The position numbers were made by a program, and so were the translations under genes. A stretch of DNA of 64,000 bases from Bradyrhizobium sp. Arg816. Lineage in GTDB: Bacteria > Pseudomonadota > Alphaproteobacteria > Rhizobiales > Xanthobacteraceae. How positions within the stretch are numbered: the stretch's first letter is position 1; each line of letters opens with the position of its first letter. The notes under the pieces are model-generated. The model was not told the DNA's origin. It was given only the letters and a program-made list of their open reading frames with translations, and searched no databases. The DNA lies in the NCBI RefSeq assembly GCF_029989365.1, contig NZ_JAPRAQ010000016.1, positions 62,001 to 126,000 on the forward strand, in the 5' to 3' direction. Shown here piece after piece: positions 50,296 through 59,027 of this stretch.

Positions 50296-50634
50296 GTGAA
50301 GAAAATCGAAGCCATCATCAAGCCATTCAAGCTCGACGAGGTGAAGGAAGCGCTTCAGGAAGTCGGCCTTCAAGGCATCACGGTGACCGAGGCCAAGGGC
50401 TTTGGCCGGCAGAAGGGTCACGCCGAGCTTTACCGCGGCGCAGAATACATCGTCGACTTCCTGCCCAAGGTGAAGATCGAGATCGTGATCGGCGACGATC
50501 TGGTCGAGCGCGCCATCGACGCGATCCGCCGCGCCGCGCAGACCGGGCGCATCGGCGACGGCAAGATTTTCGTCTCCAATATCGAAGAGGCGATCCGCAT
50601 CCGGACCGGCGAATCCGGGCTGGACGCTATCTGA
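50296..50634 (+). CDS. glnB: Nitrogen regulatory protein P-II
   Basis: A 112-residue PII signal protein. The T-loop carries the uridylylation tyrosine Y51 in RGAEYIVDF, and the C-terminal signatures TGRIGDGKIFV and RTGE are intact. PII senses 2-oxoglutarate and ATP/ADP and controls GlnE, NtrB and other targets. GTG at 50296 gives exactly the family length and has GGGAGG upstream. glnA follows after 152 bases. Confidence 0.97.
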   Translation: MKKIEAIIKPFKLDEVKEALQEVGLQGITVTEAKGFGRQKGHAELYRGAEYIVDFLPKVKIEIVIGDDLVERAIDAIRRAAQTGRIGDGKIFVSNIEEAIRIRTGESGLDAI

Positions 50635-50786
50635 GCCGGGTGCTATCCCGCATTTTGCGACACTCCGACAAGAAAAAGGCTGCTTCGGCGGCCTGATTTC
50701 GTTTGTGCGGTCGCGCGCGAACTCGCCAAAAGCGAGAACAATCCTGCTCACCTGGAAACCGACCCGCAGAGCCAAAAGGGGTATGC

Positions 50787-52196
50787 ATGAAGACCGCCAA
50801 AGACGTCCTGAAATCGATCAAGGACAACGACGTCAAATACGTCGACCTGCGCTTCACCGATCCGCGCGGCAAGTGGCAGCATGTGACGTTCGACGTCAGC
50901 ATGATCGATGACGACATTTTCGCCGAAGGGACGATGTTCGACGGCTCCTCGATCGCCGGCTGGAAGGCGATCAACGAGTCCGACATGTGCCTGATGCCGG
51001 ATCCGGTGACCGCGACGATCGACCCGTTCTTCGCCGAGACCACCATGGTCATCACCTGCGACGTGCTCGAGCCGACCACCGGCGAGCCCTACAACCGCGA
51101 CCCCCGCGGCATCGCCAAGAAGGCCGAGGCCATGGTGAAGTCGATGGGCGTGGGCGACAGCGTGTTCGTCGGCCCCGAAGCCGAGTTCTTCGTGTTCGAC
51201 GACGTGCGCTTCTCCGCCAACCCCTACAGCACCGGCTTCCGTCTCGACTCCTCGGAGCTGCCGACCAACTCCGACACCGAATATGAGGGCGGCAATCTCG
51301 GCCACCGCGTCCGCACCAAGGGCGGCTACTTCCCGGTGCCGCCGCAGGACTCCGTGCAGGACATGCGCTCCGAAATGCTCGGCGCCATGGCCAAGATGGG
51401 CGTCAAGGTCGAGAAGCATCACCACGAAGTCGCGTCCGCCCAGCACGAGCTCGGCATGAAGTTCGACACGCTGACGCTGATGGCCGACCACATGCAGATC
51501 TACAAGTACTGCATCCACCAGGTCGCGCACATCTACGGCAAGACCGCCACCTTCATGCCGAAGCCGGTCTATGGCGACAACGGCTCGGGCATGCACGTGC
51601 ACCAGTCGATCTGGAAGGACGGCAAGCCGGTGTTCGCCGGCAACAAGTACGCTGACCTGTCGGAGACCTGCCTCCACTACATCGGCGGCATCATCAAGCA
51701 CGCCAAGGCGATCAACGCCTTCACCAACCCGTCGACCAACTCCTACAAGCGCCTGGTCCCGGGCTATGAGGCTCCCGTGCTGCTCGCCTACTCCGCGCGC
51801 AACCGCTCGGCCTCCTGCCGCATCCCCTACACCGCTTCGCCGAAGGCCAAGCGTGTCGAGGTGCGCTTCCCCGATCCGCTCGCCAATCCCTATCTCGGCT
51901 TCGCCGCGATGCTGATGGCCGGCCTCGACGGCATCAAGAACAAGATCGATCCGGGTCCGGCGATGGACAAGGACCTCTACGACCTGCCGAAGGAAGAGCT
52001 GAAGCAGATCCCGACCGTGTGCGGCTCGCTCCGCGAGGCGCTCGAAAACCTCGACAAGGACCGCGGCTTCCTCAAAAACGGCGGCGTGTTCGACGACGAC
52101 TTCATCGACGCTTACATCGAGCTGAAGATGACCGAAGTCGCCCGCTTCGAGATGACCCCGCACCCGGTCGAGTTCGAGATGTACTATTCGGGCTAA
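50787..52196 (+). CDS. glnA: Glutamine synthetase type I
   Basis: A 469-residue GSI that condenses ammonia and glutamate. Signatures are FDGSSIAGW, GPEAEFFVF, the ATP-site NGSGMHVHQS and KPSTN-like NPSTNSYKRL. The adenylylation tyrosine is Y398 in DKDLYDLP, so GlnE control is expected. AAAAGGGG precedes ATG 50787. glnB-glnA adjacency matches other rhizobia; a strong terminator follows. Confidence 0.97.
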   Translation: MKTAKDVLKSIKDNDVKYVDLRFTDPRGKWQHVTFDVSMIDDDIFAEGTMFDGSSIAGWKAINESDMCLMPDPVTATIDPFFAETTMVITCDVLEPTTGEPYNRDPRGIAKKAEAMVKSMGVGDSVFVGPEAEFFVFDDVRFSANPYSTGFRLDSSELPTNSDTEYEGGNLGHRVRTKGGYFPVPPQDSVQDMRSEMLGAMAKMGVKVEKHHHEVASAQHELGMKFDTLTLMADHMQIYKYCIHQVAHIYGKTATFMPKPVYGDNGSGMHVHQSIWKDGKPVFAGNKYADLSETCLHYIGGIIKHAKAINAFTNPSTNSYKRLVPGYEAPVLLAYSARNRSASCRIPYTASPKAKRVEVRFPDPLANPYLGFAAMLMAGLDGIKNKIDPGPAMDKDLYDLPKEELKQIPTVCGSLREALENLDKDRGFLKNGGVFDDDFIDAYIELKMTEVARFEMTPHPVEFEMYYSG

Positions 52197-52221
52197 GCAG
52201 CCCACACTCTCTACGACAGGC

Positions 52222-52249
52222 AAAAGGCGCTCCGCGAGGAGCGCCTTTT
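52222..52249 (+). terminator. Rho-independent terminator of glnA
   Basis: A 12-base perfect stem (AAAAGGCGCTCC / GGAGCGCCTTTT) with a GCGA loop, followed by TTTTCG, 25 bases after the glnA stop. Confidence 0.9.
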
Positions 52250-52309
52250 CGTTTCGGGAGCGCAGGCTGGGTTACCGCTACCCCACCCTGCAGGATACGA
52301 CCTGCCCAA

Positions 52310-53446
52310 TCACCACGTTGCAGTGAAGGCGCGCTGGAGCTCGGCCGGCCCTGTCACCCCGCCCGCGATGAGCAATTGGGTGAGAACACGGGCCTTCTGC
52401 GGATTGAGATCCTCGGACACGACGAACCCGTTCTTGTCGTCGTCAACCTCGACATTCCGGGTGACGAAGCCGGATCGAACCCGCGTCGAGCGGACGACGA
52501 TGATGCCCTTCTTCGCCGCCGCCTCGAGCGCATCGAGGGCCTGCTTCGAGGTGTTGCCGTCGCCGACGCCGGCCAGCACGATGCCCTTGGCGCCGTGGGA
52601 AATGGCGTCCTCGATCGGAACGGCGTCCATGTTGGCATGCGAATAGACGATCTCGACGCGGGGCAATTGCTCGCCTGCCGGGAGCTGATAGGTCGCGCGC
52701 TTGACGCCTCCGGCCTGGGTCATGAAACGGATGCCGCCGGCGGTGTCGACATAGCCGATCGGGCCGTCATTGGGGGAGCTGAACGTCTCGATGCTCGTGG
52801 TGTTGGTCTTGGTGATCGAGCGGGCGCTTTGGATTTTGTCGTTCAGCACGGCCATCACGCCGCGGCCGCGAGAGCGCGGATCGGCCGCCACCTGCACCGC
52901 TTCGTATAGATTGCCGGGGCCGTCCGCACTCACCGCCGTGGCCGGACGCATCGACCCGACGATCACCACCGGCTTGTCGCCGCGCACGACATTGTCGAGA
53001 AAGAACGCGGTCTCCTCGAGCGTATCCGTGCCGTGGGTGATGAGGATTCCATCGGCTTCATTCTTGTCGAAGGCGTCCTGGATGCGGCGGGCCAGGGCAA
53101 ACCAGACCTTGTCGTTCATGTCCTGGGATCCGATCGACGAAATCTGCTCGGCGTTCAGCTTCGCGAGCTTGTCCAGGCCCGGCACCGACTGCATCAACTG
53201 TTCGCCAGTGATCTGGCCGGATTTGTACGCGCCGGTCGCGCGGGCGTCGGCCTGGCCTGCGATGGTGCCTCCCGTCGCAAGCACGAGAATGCGCGGCAGG
53301 CCGGCCGCCGTCGCGTCCTTGCCCGGCTCTGCGGCCTGCGCCGTATCGATCCCCCACGACCAAAGTGCGAGGGCGACCAGCGGGACGGTGAGCATCAACG
53401 TCCGATTTCGGCGGCGGCTTGCTGGTCTGGCGGCATGCTTCGTCAT
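52310..53446 (-). CDS. ansB: Type II L-asparaginase, exported
   Basis: A 378-residue asparaginase with an N-terminal signal peptide (LTVPLVALALWSWG..AQAA). The first catalytic threonine is in LATGGTIAGQ and the second triad in GILITHGTDTLEETA, with DGPGNLYEAV completing the family pattern. It hydrolyses asparagine in the periplasm, releasing ammonium that GS can use; the convergent neighbour is glnA. ATG 53446 has GGGAGGAG upstream. Confidence 0.93.
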   Translation of the reverse strand: MTKHAARPASRRRNRTLMLTVPLVALALWSWGIDTAQAAEPGKDATAAGLPRILVLATGGTIAGQADARATGAYKSGQITGEQLMQSVPGLDKLAKLNAEQISSIGSQDMNDKVWFALARRIQDAFDKNEADGILITHGTDTLEETAFFLDNVVRGDKPVVIVGSMRPATAVSADGPGNLYEAVQVAADPRSRGRGVMAVLNDKIQSARSITKTNTTSIETFSSPNDGPIGYVDTAGGIRFMTQAGGVKRATYQLPAGEQLPRVEIVYSHANMDAVPIEDAISHGAKGIVLAGVGDGNTSKQALDALEAAAKKGIIVVRSTRVRSGFVTRNVEVDDDKNGFVVSEDLNPQKARVLTQLLIAGGVTGPAELQRAFTATW

Positions 53447-53521
53447 CGAATTCTCCTCCCGTTTAAGTTGGGAGCAATATTCGACACCTCCATTTGGGCC
53501 GAAGATGGGTCATCCTGCCGC

Positions 53522-54289
53522 TTATGGCTGCGGGTTGTCGCGCCGCGGCAAAAGATGGTCGAGCAGGCCCATCGGCAGCGGAAAGACGACGGTCGAGGAC
53601 CGTTCGCCCGCGATGTCGTGCAGGGCCGCGAAATAACGTAGCTGCATCGCCTGAGGCTCCTGCGCGAGAATCCGGCCGGCCTCGACGAGCTTTTCGGCAG
53701 CCTGCTGCTCGCCCATCGCATTGATCACCTTGGCCCGCCGCAACCGCTCCGCCTCGGCCTGCTTGGCAATCGCGCGCACCATGGTTTCATTGAGATCGAC
53801 GTCCTTGATCTCGATGCCGGTGACCTTGATGCCCCAGACGTCGGTCTGCTTGTCGAGGATCTCCTGAATGTCCGCGTTCAACCTGTCGCGCTCGGCAAGC
53901 ATCTCGTCGAGCTCGTGCTTGCCGAGCACCGAGCGCAACGTGGTCTGGGCGAGCTGGCTGGTGGCGGCCATGTAATCGCCGACCTTGATGATGGCCCGTT
54001 CGGGGTCGACGATGCGGAAGTACAGAACGGCGTTGACCTTGACGGAGACGTTGTCCCGCGAAATCACGTCCTGCGGCGGCACGACCTGCACCATCACCCG
54101 CAGGTCCACCTTCACGAGTTGCTGCACGATCGGAATGAGGATGATGAGGCCCGGGCCCTTCACGCCCGTAAAGCGGCCGAGCGTGAAGATGACGCCACGC
54201 TCGTATTCGCGCAGGATTCGAATAGCCTGGGACAGGAACATGATGACAAGCAACGCGAGCGCCGCATAGGTCAGATATTCCAGCATCAT
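53522..54289 (-). CDS. Slipin (SPFH/band 7 family)
   Basis: A 255-residue stomatin-like protein with an N-terminal membrane anchor (ALLVIMFLSQAIRI) and an SPFH domain including GRFTGVKGPGLIILIPIV and the oligomerisation helices. It overlaps the NfeD protease gene by four bases (ATGA), a classic stomatin-NfeD operon that scaffolds membrane microdomains. The C-terminal region is complete. Confidence 0.93.
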   Translation of the reverse strand: MMLEYLTYAALALLVIMFLSQAIRILREYERGVIFTLGRFTGVKGPGLIILIPIVQQLVKVDLRVMVQVVPPQDVISRDNVSVKVNAVLYFRIVDPERAIIKVGDYMAATSQLAQTTLRSVLGKHELDEMLAERDRLNADIQEILDKQTDVWGIKVTGIEIKDVDLNETMVRAIAKQAEAERLRRAKVINAMGEQQAAEKLVEAGRILAQEPQAMQLRYFAALHDIAGERSSTVVFPLPMGLLDHLLPRRDNPQP

Positions 54290-55692
54290 GATGTACCTCC
54301 ATCGCCTGTTGGTGCGCGCCGTATCAGCAGCGTCAGGTCGACGACGTTGGCGACTTCGGCCGTCTCTCCGGGCTTGAACGTTTCGGCGCCGCGCGCCTGC
54401 CAGCGCTCACCATGGGCGAAGACATGACCTTCGTTCCCATTCCAGTCGAGAACCTCGGCGGGCAGACCTCGCATGGCCTGCGCACCGACCAGTGCAGGGG
54501 CCCTGCCGACGCGCCGAAGCGAACCGAGCACGACGAGCGCAAAGCCGGCGAACACTGCCGCAGTGATGCCGATCACCCACCACGACAGCTGGTAGCCCGG
54601 CGCCTCGCCCCTGAAGAGCATCAGCGCTCCCAGCACGAAAGCGATGATCCCTCCGAGCCCGATCACCACGGTCGGGTTGAAGGCTTCGATGGTGAGAAGC
54701 ACGAGTCCAACCAACATCAGGGCGAGGCCGGCATAATTGATCGGAAGCAGATTGAGCGCATAGAGGCCGATCAGCAGGCAGATCGCGCCGACGACGCCGG
54801 GGGCGACGGCACCGGGAGACATGAACTCGAAGATCAAGCCGTAGATGCCGACCATCAGGAGAATGAACGCCACGTTCGGATCGGTGATGACCGCCAGGAA
54901 GCGGGATATCTGTCCGGGATCGATGGCTTCAACGACGGCATCCTTCGTCACCAGGCGTTGCGTCTTGCCGCCTGCAACCTCGACCACGCGACCATCGAGC
55001 TGCCTCAGCAATTCAGCCTGATCGCGCGCGACGAGATCGATGGCATGAGCCTCCAGCGCGGCGTTGGCAGAGAGCGTGGCAGCCTCACGGACCGCCTTCT
55101 CTCCCCAGTCCGCATTGCGGTTGCGCAGCTCCGCAAGGCTGCGGATGAAGGCAACCGCATCATTGGTCGCCTTGGCCGTCATCGCATCCTTGGGCTGATC
55201 CTTGAGCTGATCCTTGGACTCGCTCTGCTGGTCGCCGTCCTTCTTGTCCTTGCCGCCCTTGTCCGCTGGTCCGCTCGGAAGTCCCGGCACCGGCCCGCCA
55301 ATCTGCACCGGCGTCGCGGCGCCAATATTGGTGCCCGGCGCCATCACCGCGATGTGGGTCGCATAAAGGATATAGGTCCCCGCGCTCGCCGCGTGGGCGC
55401 CGGAGGGCGCGACGTAACCGACGACAGGGATCGGCGAGGCCAGCACATCCGCGATGATCTCGCGCATGCTGGAATTGAGACCGCCGGGCGTGTTCAGTCT
55501 CAGAAGCACCACCTCGGCGCGCCGTTCGCTTGCCTTGGCCAAAGCCTCCTTCACGTAGCTGGCGGACGCAGGGCCGATGGCTCCGTCTATCGAAACGATC
55601 AATGCAAGACGGCCGTTCTCCTCCGCTGAGCTGGGAAGGAGGCAGCAGATCAAAGCCACGACGCCAATCGCCGCAACGAGGGCCGCCTTCAT
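54286..55692 (-). CDS. NfeD family membrane-bound serine protease
   Basis: A 468-residue long-form NfeD. A signal peptide precedes a ClpP-like protease domain, with a candidate nucleophile S103 in HAASAGTYIL. A highly charged linker of Lys, Asp and Gln (about residues 133-170) follows, then four or five membrane helices and a C-terminal OB-fold domain. Such proteases cleave stomatin partners; the next gene is the slipin. ATG 55692 was chosen at the signal peptide. Confidence 0.92.
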   Translation of the reverse strand: MKAALVAAIGVVALICCLLPSSAEENGRLALIVSIDGAIGPASASYVKEALAKASERRAEVVLLRLNTPGGLNSSMREIIADVLASPIPVVGYVAPSGAHAASAGTYILYATHIAVMAPGTNIGAATPVQIGGPVPGLPSGPADKGGKDKKDGDQQSESKDQLKDQPKDAMTAKATNDAVAFIRSLAELRNRNADWGEKAVREAATLSANAALEAHAIDLVARDQAELLRQLDGRVVEVAGGKTQRLVTKDAVVEAIDPGQISRFLAVITDPNVAFILLMVGIYGLIFEFMSPGAVAPGVVGAICLLIGLYALNLLPINYAGLALMLVGLVLLTIEAFNPTVVIGLGGIIAFVLGALMLFRGEAPGYQLSWWVIGITAAVFAGFALVVLGSLRRVGRAPALVGAQAMRGLPAEVLDWNGNEGHVFAHGERWQARGAETFKPGETAEVANVVDLTLLIRRAPTGDGGTS

Positions 55693-55873
55693 GGTCTGCA
55701 CGGCAGGGCTCCCTTGCAGAGCATATGGTGCGCGTCTTGCGAACCTCAATGTGGCTGCGTGCAGGCCATGGTCGTGATTGTGCGATGCAATGGAAATCGC
55801 CCCGCAGATCGATTGAGCACAGGGCGGTGGCGAACCACGCCCTTGGGCTGGTCCGCCCGCGCTCGCTGCGCTG

Positions 55874-56131
55874 CTACGGCCGCGGGACCCGCACGCCATC
55901 CGTGCCGATCGTGCCGAACATACCGGCGATGATCTCAGGCGTCGGCTGCATGCCGCCGAGCGACCAGTGCGCCGGCTCCTGCTCCTCGATCCTGACCCAG
56001 ACGTTGCGGCGGAAATCCGGGTTGCCCTGCCCTTCGACCTCGACCAGGAGATCGGTGACGCGCTCGAGCAGGGTCTTCTTTTGCGCGGCATCCAGGATGC
56101 CGCGGACGGTGGAAATGGTGACGTAAGGCAT
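55874..56131 (-). CDS. 4-oxalocrotonate tautomerase-like protein
   Basis: An 85-residue tautomerase-superfamily protein beginning MPYVTIST, so Pro1 is available after Met removal. It is longer than the 62-residue 4-OT, with an extension after residue 60. The reaction in vivo is unknown. The ATG at 56131 is used, as the superfamily requires proline immediately after the initiating Met. It is divergent from a GlxA-type regulator. Confidence 0.85.
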   Translation of the reverse strand: MPYVTISTVRGILDAAQKKTLLERVTDLLVEVEGQGNPDFRRNVWVRIEEQEPAHWSLGGMQPTPEIIAGMFGTIGTDGVRVPRP

Positions 56132-56281
56132 GTCTCTCTCCAATCATGTCGTGTGACGACGGCACGAGACTGGACCTGATAGCGCCGGCAAGGCAGTGGC
56201 GGATGAGACAGAGATCGGGCAATTTCCGCCACGCAGCCCCGCGCCGATCGGATAGGATCGCCGCGCTGTCCTGGAGGTCTC

Positions 56282-57259
56282 ATGAAGCTCGCAATTCTCG
56301 CGCTTGAAGGCTGCATGCATTCGGCGATCGCCGGGATCGCCGACATCCTGTCGCTCGCCAATCACGTGATGCAGCAGAGCGGTACGAAAACGCGCTTCGC
56401 CTGGGAGGTGCTTTCGCTCGACGGCAAGCCGGTGCGCGCCGGCGGCGGCCAGATGGTCGCCGTCGATGGCGCGGTCGGCAAACGCGGTCGCTTCGACGCG
56501 ATCCTCGTCCCCGGCAACCTCGTCGATCACGTCACGGCGGAACGCCTGCAACCGCAATATGCCCGCGCTGGCGCATGGCTTCGTCAGCAGCATGCGAGCG
56601 GCCGGCTGATCGGCGCGTTCTGCAGCGGCGTGTTCCTGCTTGCCGGCAGCGGCCTGCTCGACCACCGCCGCGCCACCATCACCTGGTGGCTGCAAGGCGA
56701 GCTGCGGCAGCGCCACCCTACCATCGACCTCGCTGCCGACGCCGTCATCACCGTCGCGGACCGCATCGTCTGCGCGGCCGGACCGATGTCGTGGGTCGAC
56801 CTCCTGCTCAGGCTGATCGAGATGGTCGACGGCAAGGCGATTGCGAAGCTCTGTGCGGATTACGTCGTCATCGACACCGCGCAACGCACCCAGTCGATCT
56901 TCATGCCCGTCGGCTATTTGCTGTCGCAGGACCCGCTGCTGACCCGGGCCGACCTGCTGGTTCGCCGCACCGGCAAGAGCCCGATGACGGTCAAGCGCCT
57001 CGCCGATGCGCTCGGCCTCAGCGAGCGCACGCTGAACCGGAAGTTCCAGGGCCTCACGCGCGAGCCGCCGCAAGCCTTCATCATGCGTCGCCGCGTCGAG
57101 CACGCGCGCACGCTGCTGGAGACGACCGCGCAGCCGATCAAGACCATCGCACGCACGGCCGGCTATGAGGACGAGAGCAGCTTTCGCAAGGCCTTCCGCA
57201 AGCTGACCTTGATGTCGCCGCAGGCCTATCGCGCGAGACGAATGGAGCGGACGGCGTAA
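56282..57259 (+). CDS. GlxA-type transcriptional regulator (DJ-1 domain + AraC HTH)
   Basis: A 325-residue regulator. The N-terminal DJ-1/PfpI-like domain has the nucleophile-elbow region GAFCSGVFLLA (about residue 118), and two AraC-type helix-turn-helix motifs follow (LADALGLSERTLNRKF; IARTAGYEDESSFRKAF). Such proteins sense small molecules, often nitrogen metabolites. It is divergent from the tautomerase gene and may regulate it; ligand unknown. Confidence 0.9.
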   Translation: MKLAILALEGCMHSAIAGIADILSLANHVMQQSGTKTRFAWEVLSLDGKPVRAGGGQMVAVDGAVGKRGRFDAILVPGNLVDHVTAERLQPQYARAGAWLRQQHASGRLIGAFCSGVFLLAGSGLLDHRRATITWWLQGELRQRHPTIDLAADAVITVADRIVCAAGPMSWVDLLLRLIEMVDGKAIAKLCADYVVIDTAQRTQSIFMPVGYLLSQDPLLTRADLLVRRTGKSPMTVKRLADALGLSERTLNRKFQGLTREPPQAFIMRRRVEHARTLLETTAQPIKTIARTAGYEDESSFRKAFRKLTLMSPQAYRARRMERTA

Positions 57260-57309
57260 GCTGCGAAACCACGGCGCCGTTCAGTGGAGAGGTGCGAGCG
57301 AGCTTCTTG

Positions 57310-58083
57310 TCACACCGTCGCACGCTGGCGTACGACCATCGCCTCGCCGAACGCTTCGAACAGCTTGCGGTTGATCGGATTGCGCTGCGGGTCGTATTCG
57401 GCGTGCCATTGCACGCCAAGCGCGAAGGTCGGGGCTTCGGCGATGCGGATCGCCTCGATGGTGCCGTCCTCGGCGATGCCCTCGATCAGCACGCGCTTGC
57501 CGGGGTCGAGAATGCCCTGGCCGTGCAGCGAATTGACCCTGATCTTCTCGCAGCCGAGCAGCTGCGCGAAGGCGCCTCCGGGCGTGAGGTCGACGTCGTG
57601 ACGGTCGGCGAACACCACGGTCGGATCGGGATGAATCTCGCCGTTCTCAAGCCGCGGCATCCGATGGTTCATGCGACCGGGGATTTCGCGGATCTCCGGA
57701 TGCAGCGAGCCGCCGAAGGCGACGTTCATCTCCTGCAGGCCGCGGCAGATGCCGAACAGCGGAATACCGCGGGACACGCAGGCGACGGACAGCGCCAGTG
57801 CCACCTCGTCGCGGTGGATGTCGTAGGGCTCGTGCCGCTCGCACGGGTCGACATTGAAACGGGTCGGATGGACGTTGGCGCGGGCGCCGGTGAGCACGAT
57901 CCCGTCGACCACGTCGAGCAGCGCGCCGATATCGGTGATGTCGGGCGCTCCCGCAAACATCATCGGCAAGCCGCCCGAGACCTCGGCCACGGCGCGCAAA
58001 TTGCGCTCGCCGACCATCTGGACCTGAAATCGATTTTCGACGCGATGGGCGTTCCCGATCACGCCGACGACCGGCTTTCTCAT
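57310..58083 (-). CDS. Gamma-glutamyl-gamma-aminobutyrate hydrolase family (class I glutamine amidotransferase-like)
   Basis: A 257-residue PuuD-like hydrolase. The catalytic cysteine is in LFGICRGLQEMNVAFGG and the histidine and glutamate are in GVQWHAEYDP. In the Puu pathway this enzyme releases GABA from putrescine degradation; no other puu gene is near. I start at ATG 58083 (MRKPVVGV), with GGGAGG about 11 bases upstream; an ATG at 58113 would add ten residues. Confidence 0.88.
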   Translation of the reverse strand: MRKPVVGVIGNAHRVENRFQVQMVGERNLRAVAEVSGGLPMMFAGAPDITDIGALLDVVDGIVLTGARANVHPTRFNVDPCERHEPYDIHRDEVALALSVACVSRGIPLFGICRGLQEMNVAFGGSLHPEIREIPGRMNHRMPRLENGEIHPDPTVVFADRHDVDLTPGGAFAQLLGCEKIRVNSLHGQGILDPGKRVLIEGIAEDGTIEAIRIAEAPTFALGVQWHAEYDPQRNPINRKLFEAFGEAMVVRQRATV

Positions 58084-58173
58084 CTCCCGTTCCGACCTCC
58101 CGCGTAAGAACATTCTCCAAACATGCCCTTGGGATGGAACAAATTCAACAGAAGGGATCGCGGGACGGCAATG

Positions 58174-58890
58174 CTATTTTCGCGCAAATGCCTCCCCGGC
58201 GTCGGTTGTCCCCACGAGGGGCAGGCCGGCGGCCTTCAGCGCGGTTGCCGCCGGATCGTCCGGCGTGGCCAGCCAGGGCAATTTCGCCTCGATTCCGCGC
58301 GTCACGGGCTCCCCGAGCACCCCGCCGAAATCTATCGGCCAAAAGCCGTTGGGCACCACCTCGGCGGTGAGGCCGCGGATGGCGTAGCCGTCACCCAAGA
58401 CCGTATCCGCATGGTCGCCGGCGACAAGGCGCGCGGTCCGGGGATCTCGGGGATCGCCAAAGCTCACGAGCAGGGGGATCAGCTCCCCCTGCACCGGGAC
58501 AATGCCGGCCTGCCGGCTGATATCGTTGAACGAGACGCGGTTGCCGCGCGCGGCGCCATAGGCACGGAGCGCGACATAGTTGATGTCGTCGAGGTCGAGC
58601 TTGCCGCCCTGCTGATGCGCCAGCAATGCCACCAGGTTCTTGCCTTTGCCGTGGTCTTGGCCGAGATCGACGAACACAGCCTCCCCGCGCATCGTGGTGC
58701 GGCCGCCACGGTTATAGTTGCGGTCGGGCACGACAGCGAGAACGCCGGACCCGGTTTTGATCCCGTCAGGCGTCGTCACCTCGACCGTGAGGCGGTATTT
58801 GTGGCCGGGCCGGTTGATCCGGATCTGGTCGCCGATCACGATCACGGCCAGAAGCCCGAGCAGACCGGCCCACTTGCTGATGAAACTCAA
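58174..58890 (-). CDS. Membrane-anchored protein of unknown function
   Basis: A likely TTG start at 58890 with AGGTGGGGGG upstream gives 238 residues: a membrane helix (AGLLGLLAVIVIGDQI), then a soluble domain with RINRPGHKYRLTVEV and VPDRNYNRGG. It does not match a family I can name, although the domain is compact and intact. Longer GTG-started forms (from 58926) are possible. It is divergent from the AI-2E permease gene. Confidence 0.6.
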   Translation of the reverse strand: MSFISKWAGLLGLLAVIVIGDQIRINRPGHKYRLTVEVTTPDGIKTGSGVLAVVPDRNYNRGGRTTMRGEAVFVDLGQDHGKGKNLVALLAHQQGGKLDLDDINYVALRAYGAARGNRVSFNDISRQAGIVPVQGELIPLLVSFGDPRDPRTARLVAGDHADTVLGDGYAIRGLTAEVVPNGFWPIDFGGVLGEPVTRGIEAKLPWLATPDDPAATALKAAGLPLVGTTDAGEAFARK

Positions 58891-59027
58891 GCGCCCCCCA
58901 CCTGTTTTCTCCTCATCGCTCTGCACCGTTCGCGCGACAGCGTCAAACCAGCGCGTTGACGCGGTCTTGATCGAAAGCGCGTTTGTCGAAAGAGTGCCCC
59001 GCCCGCAGCCGCCGAAAAGGACATGAT

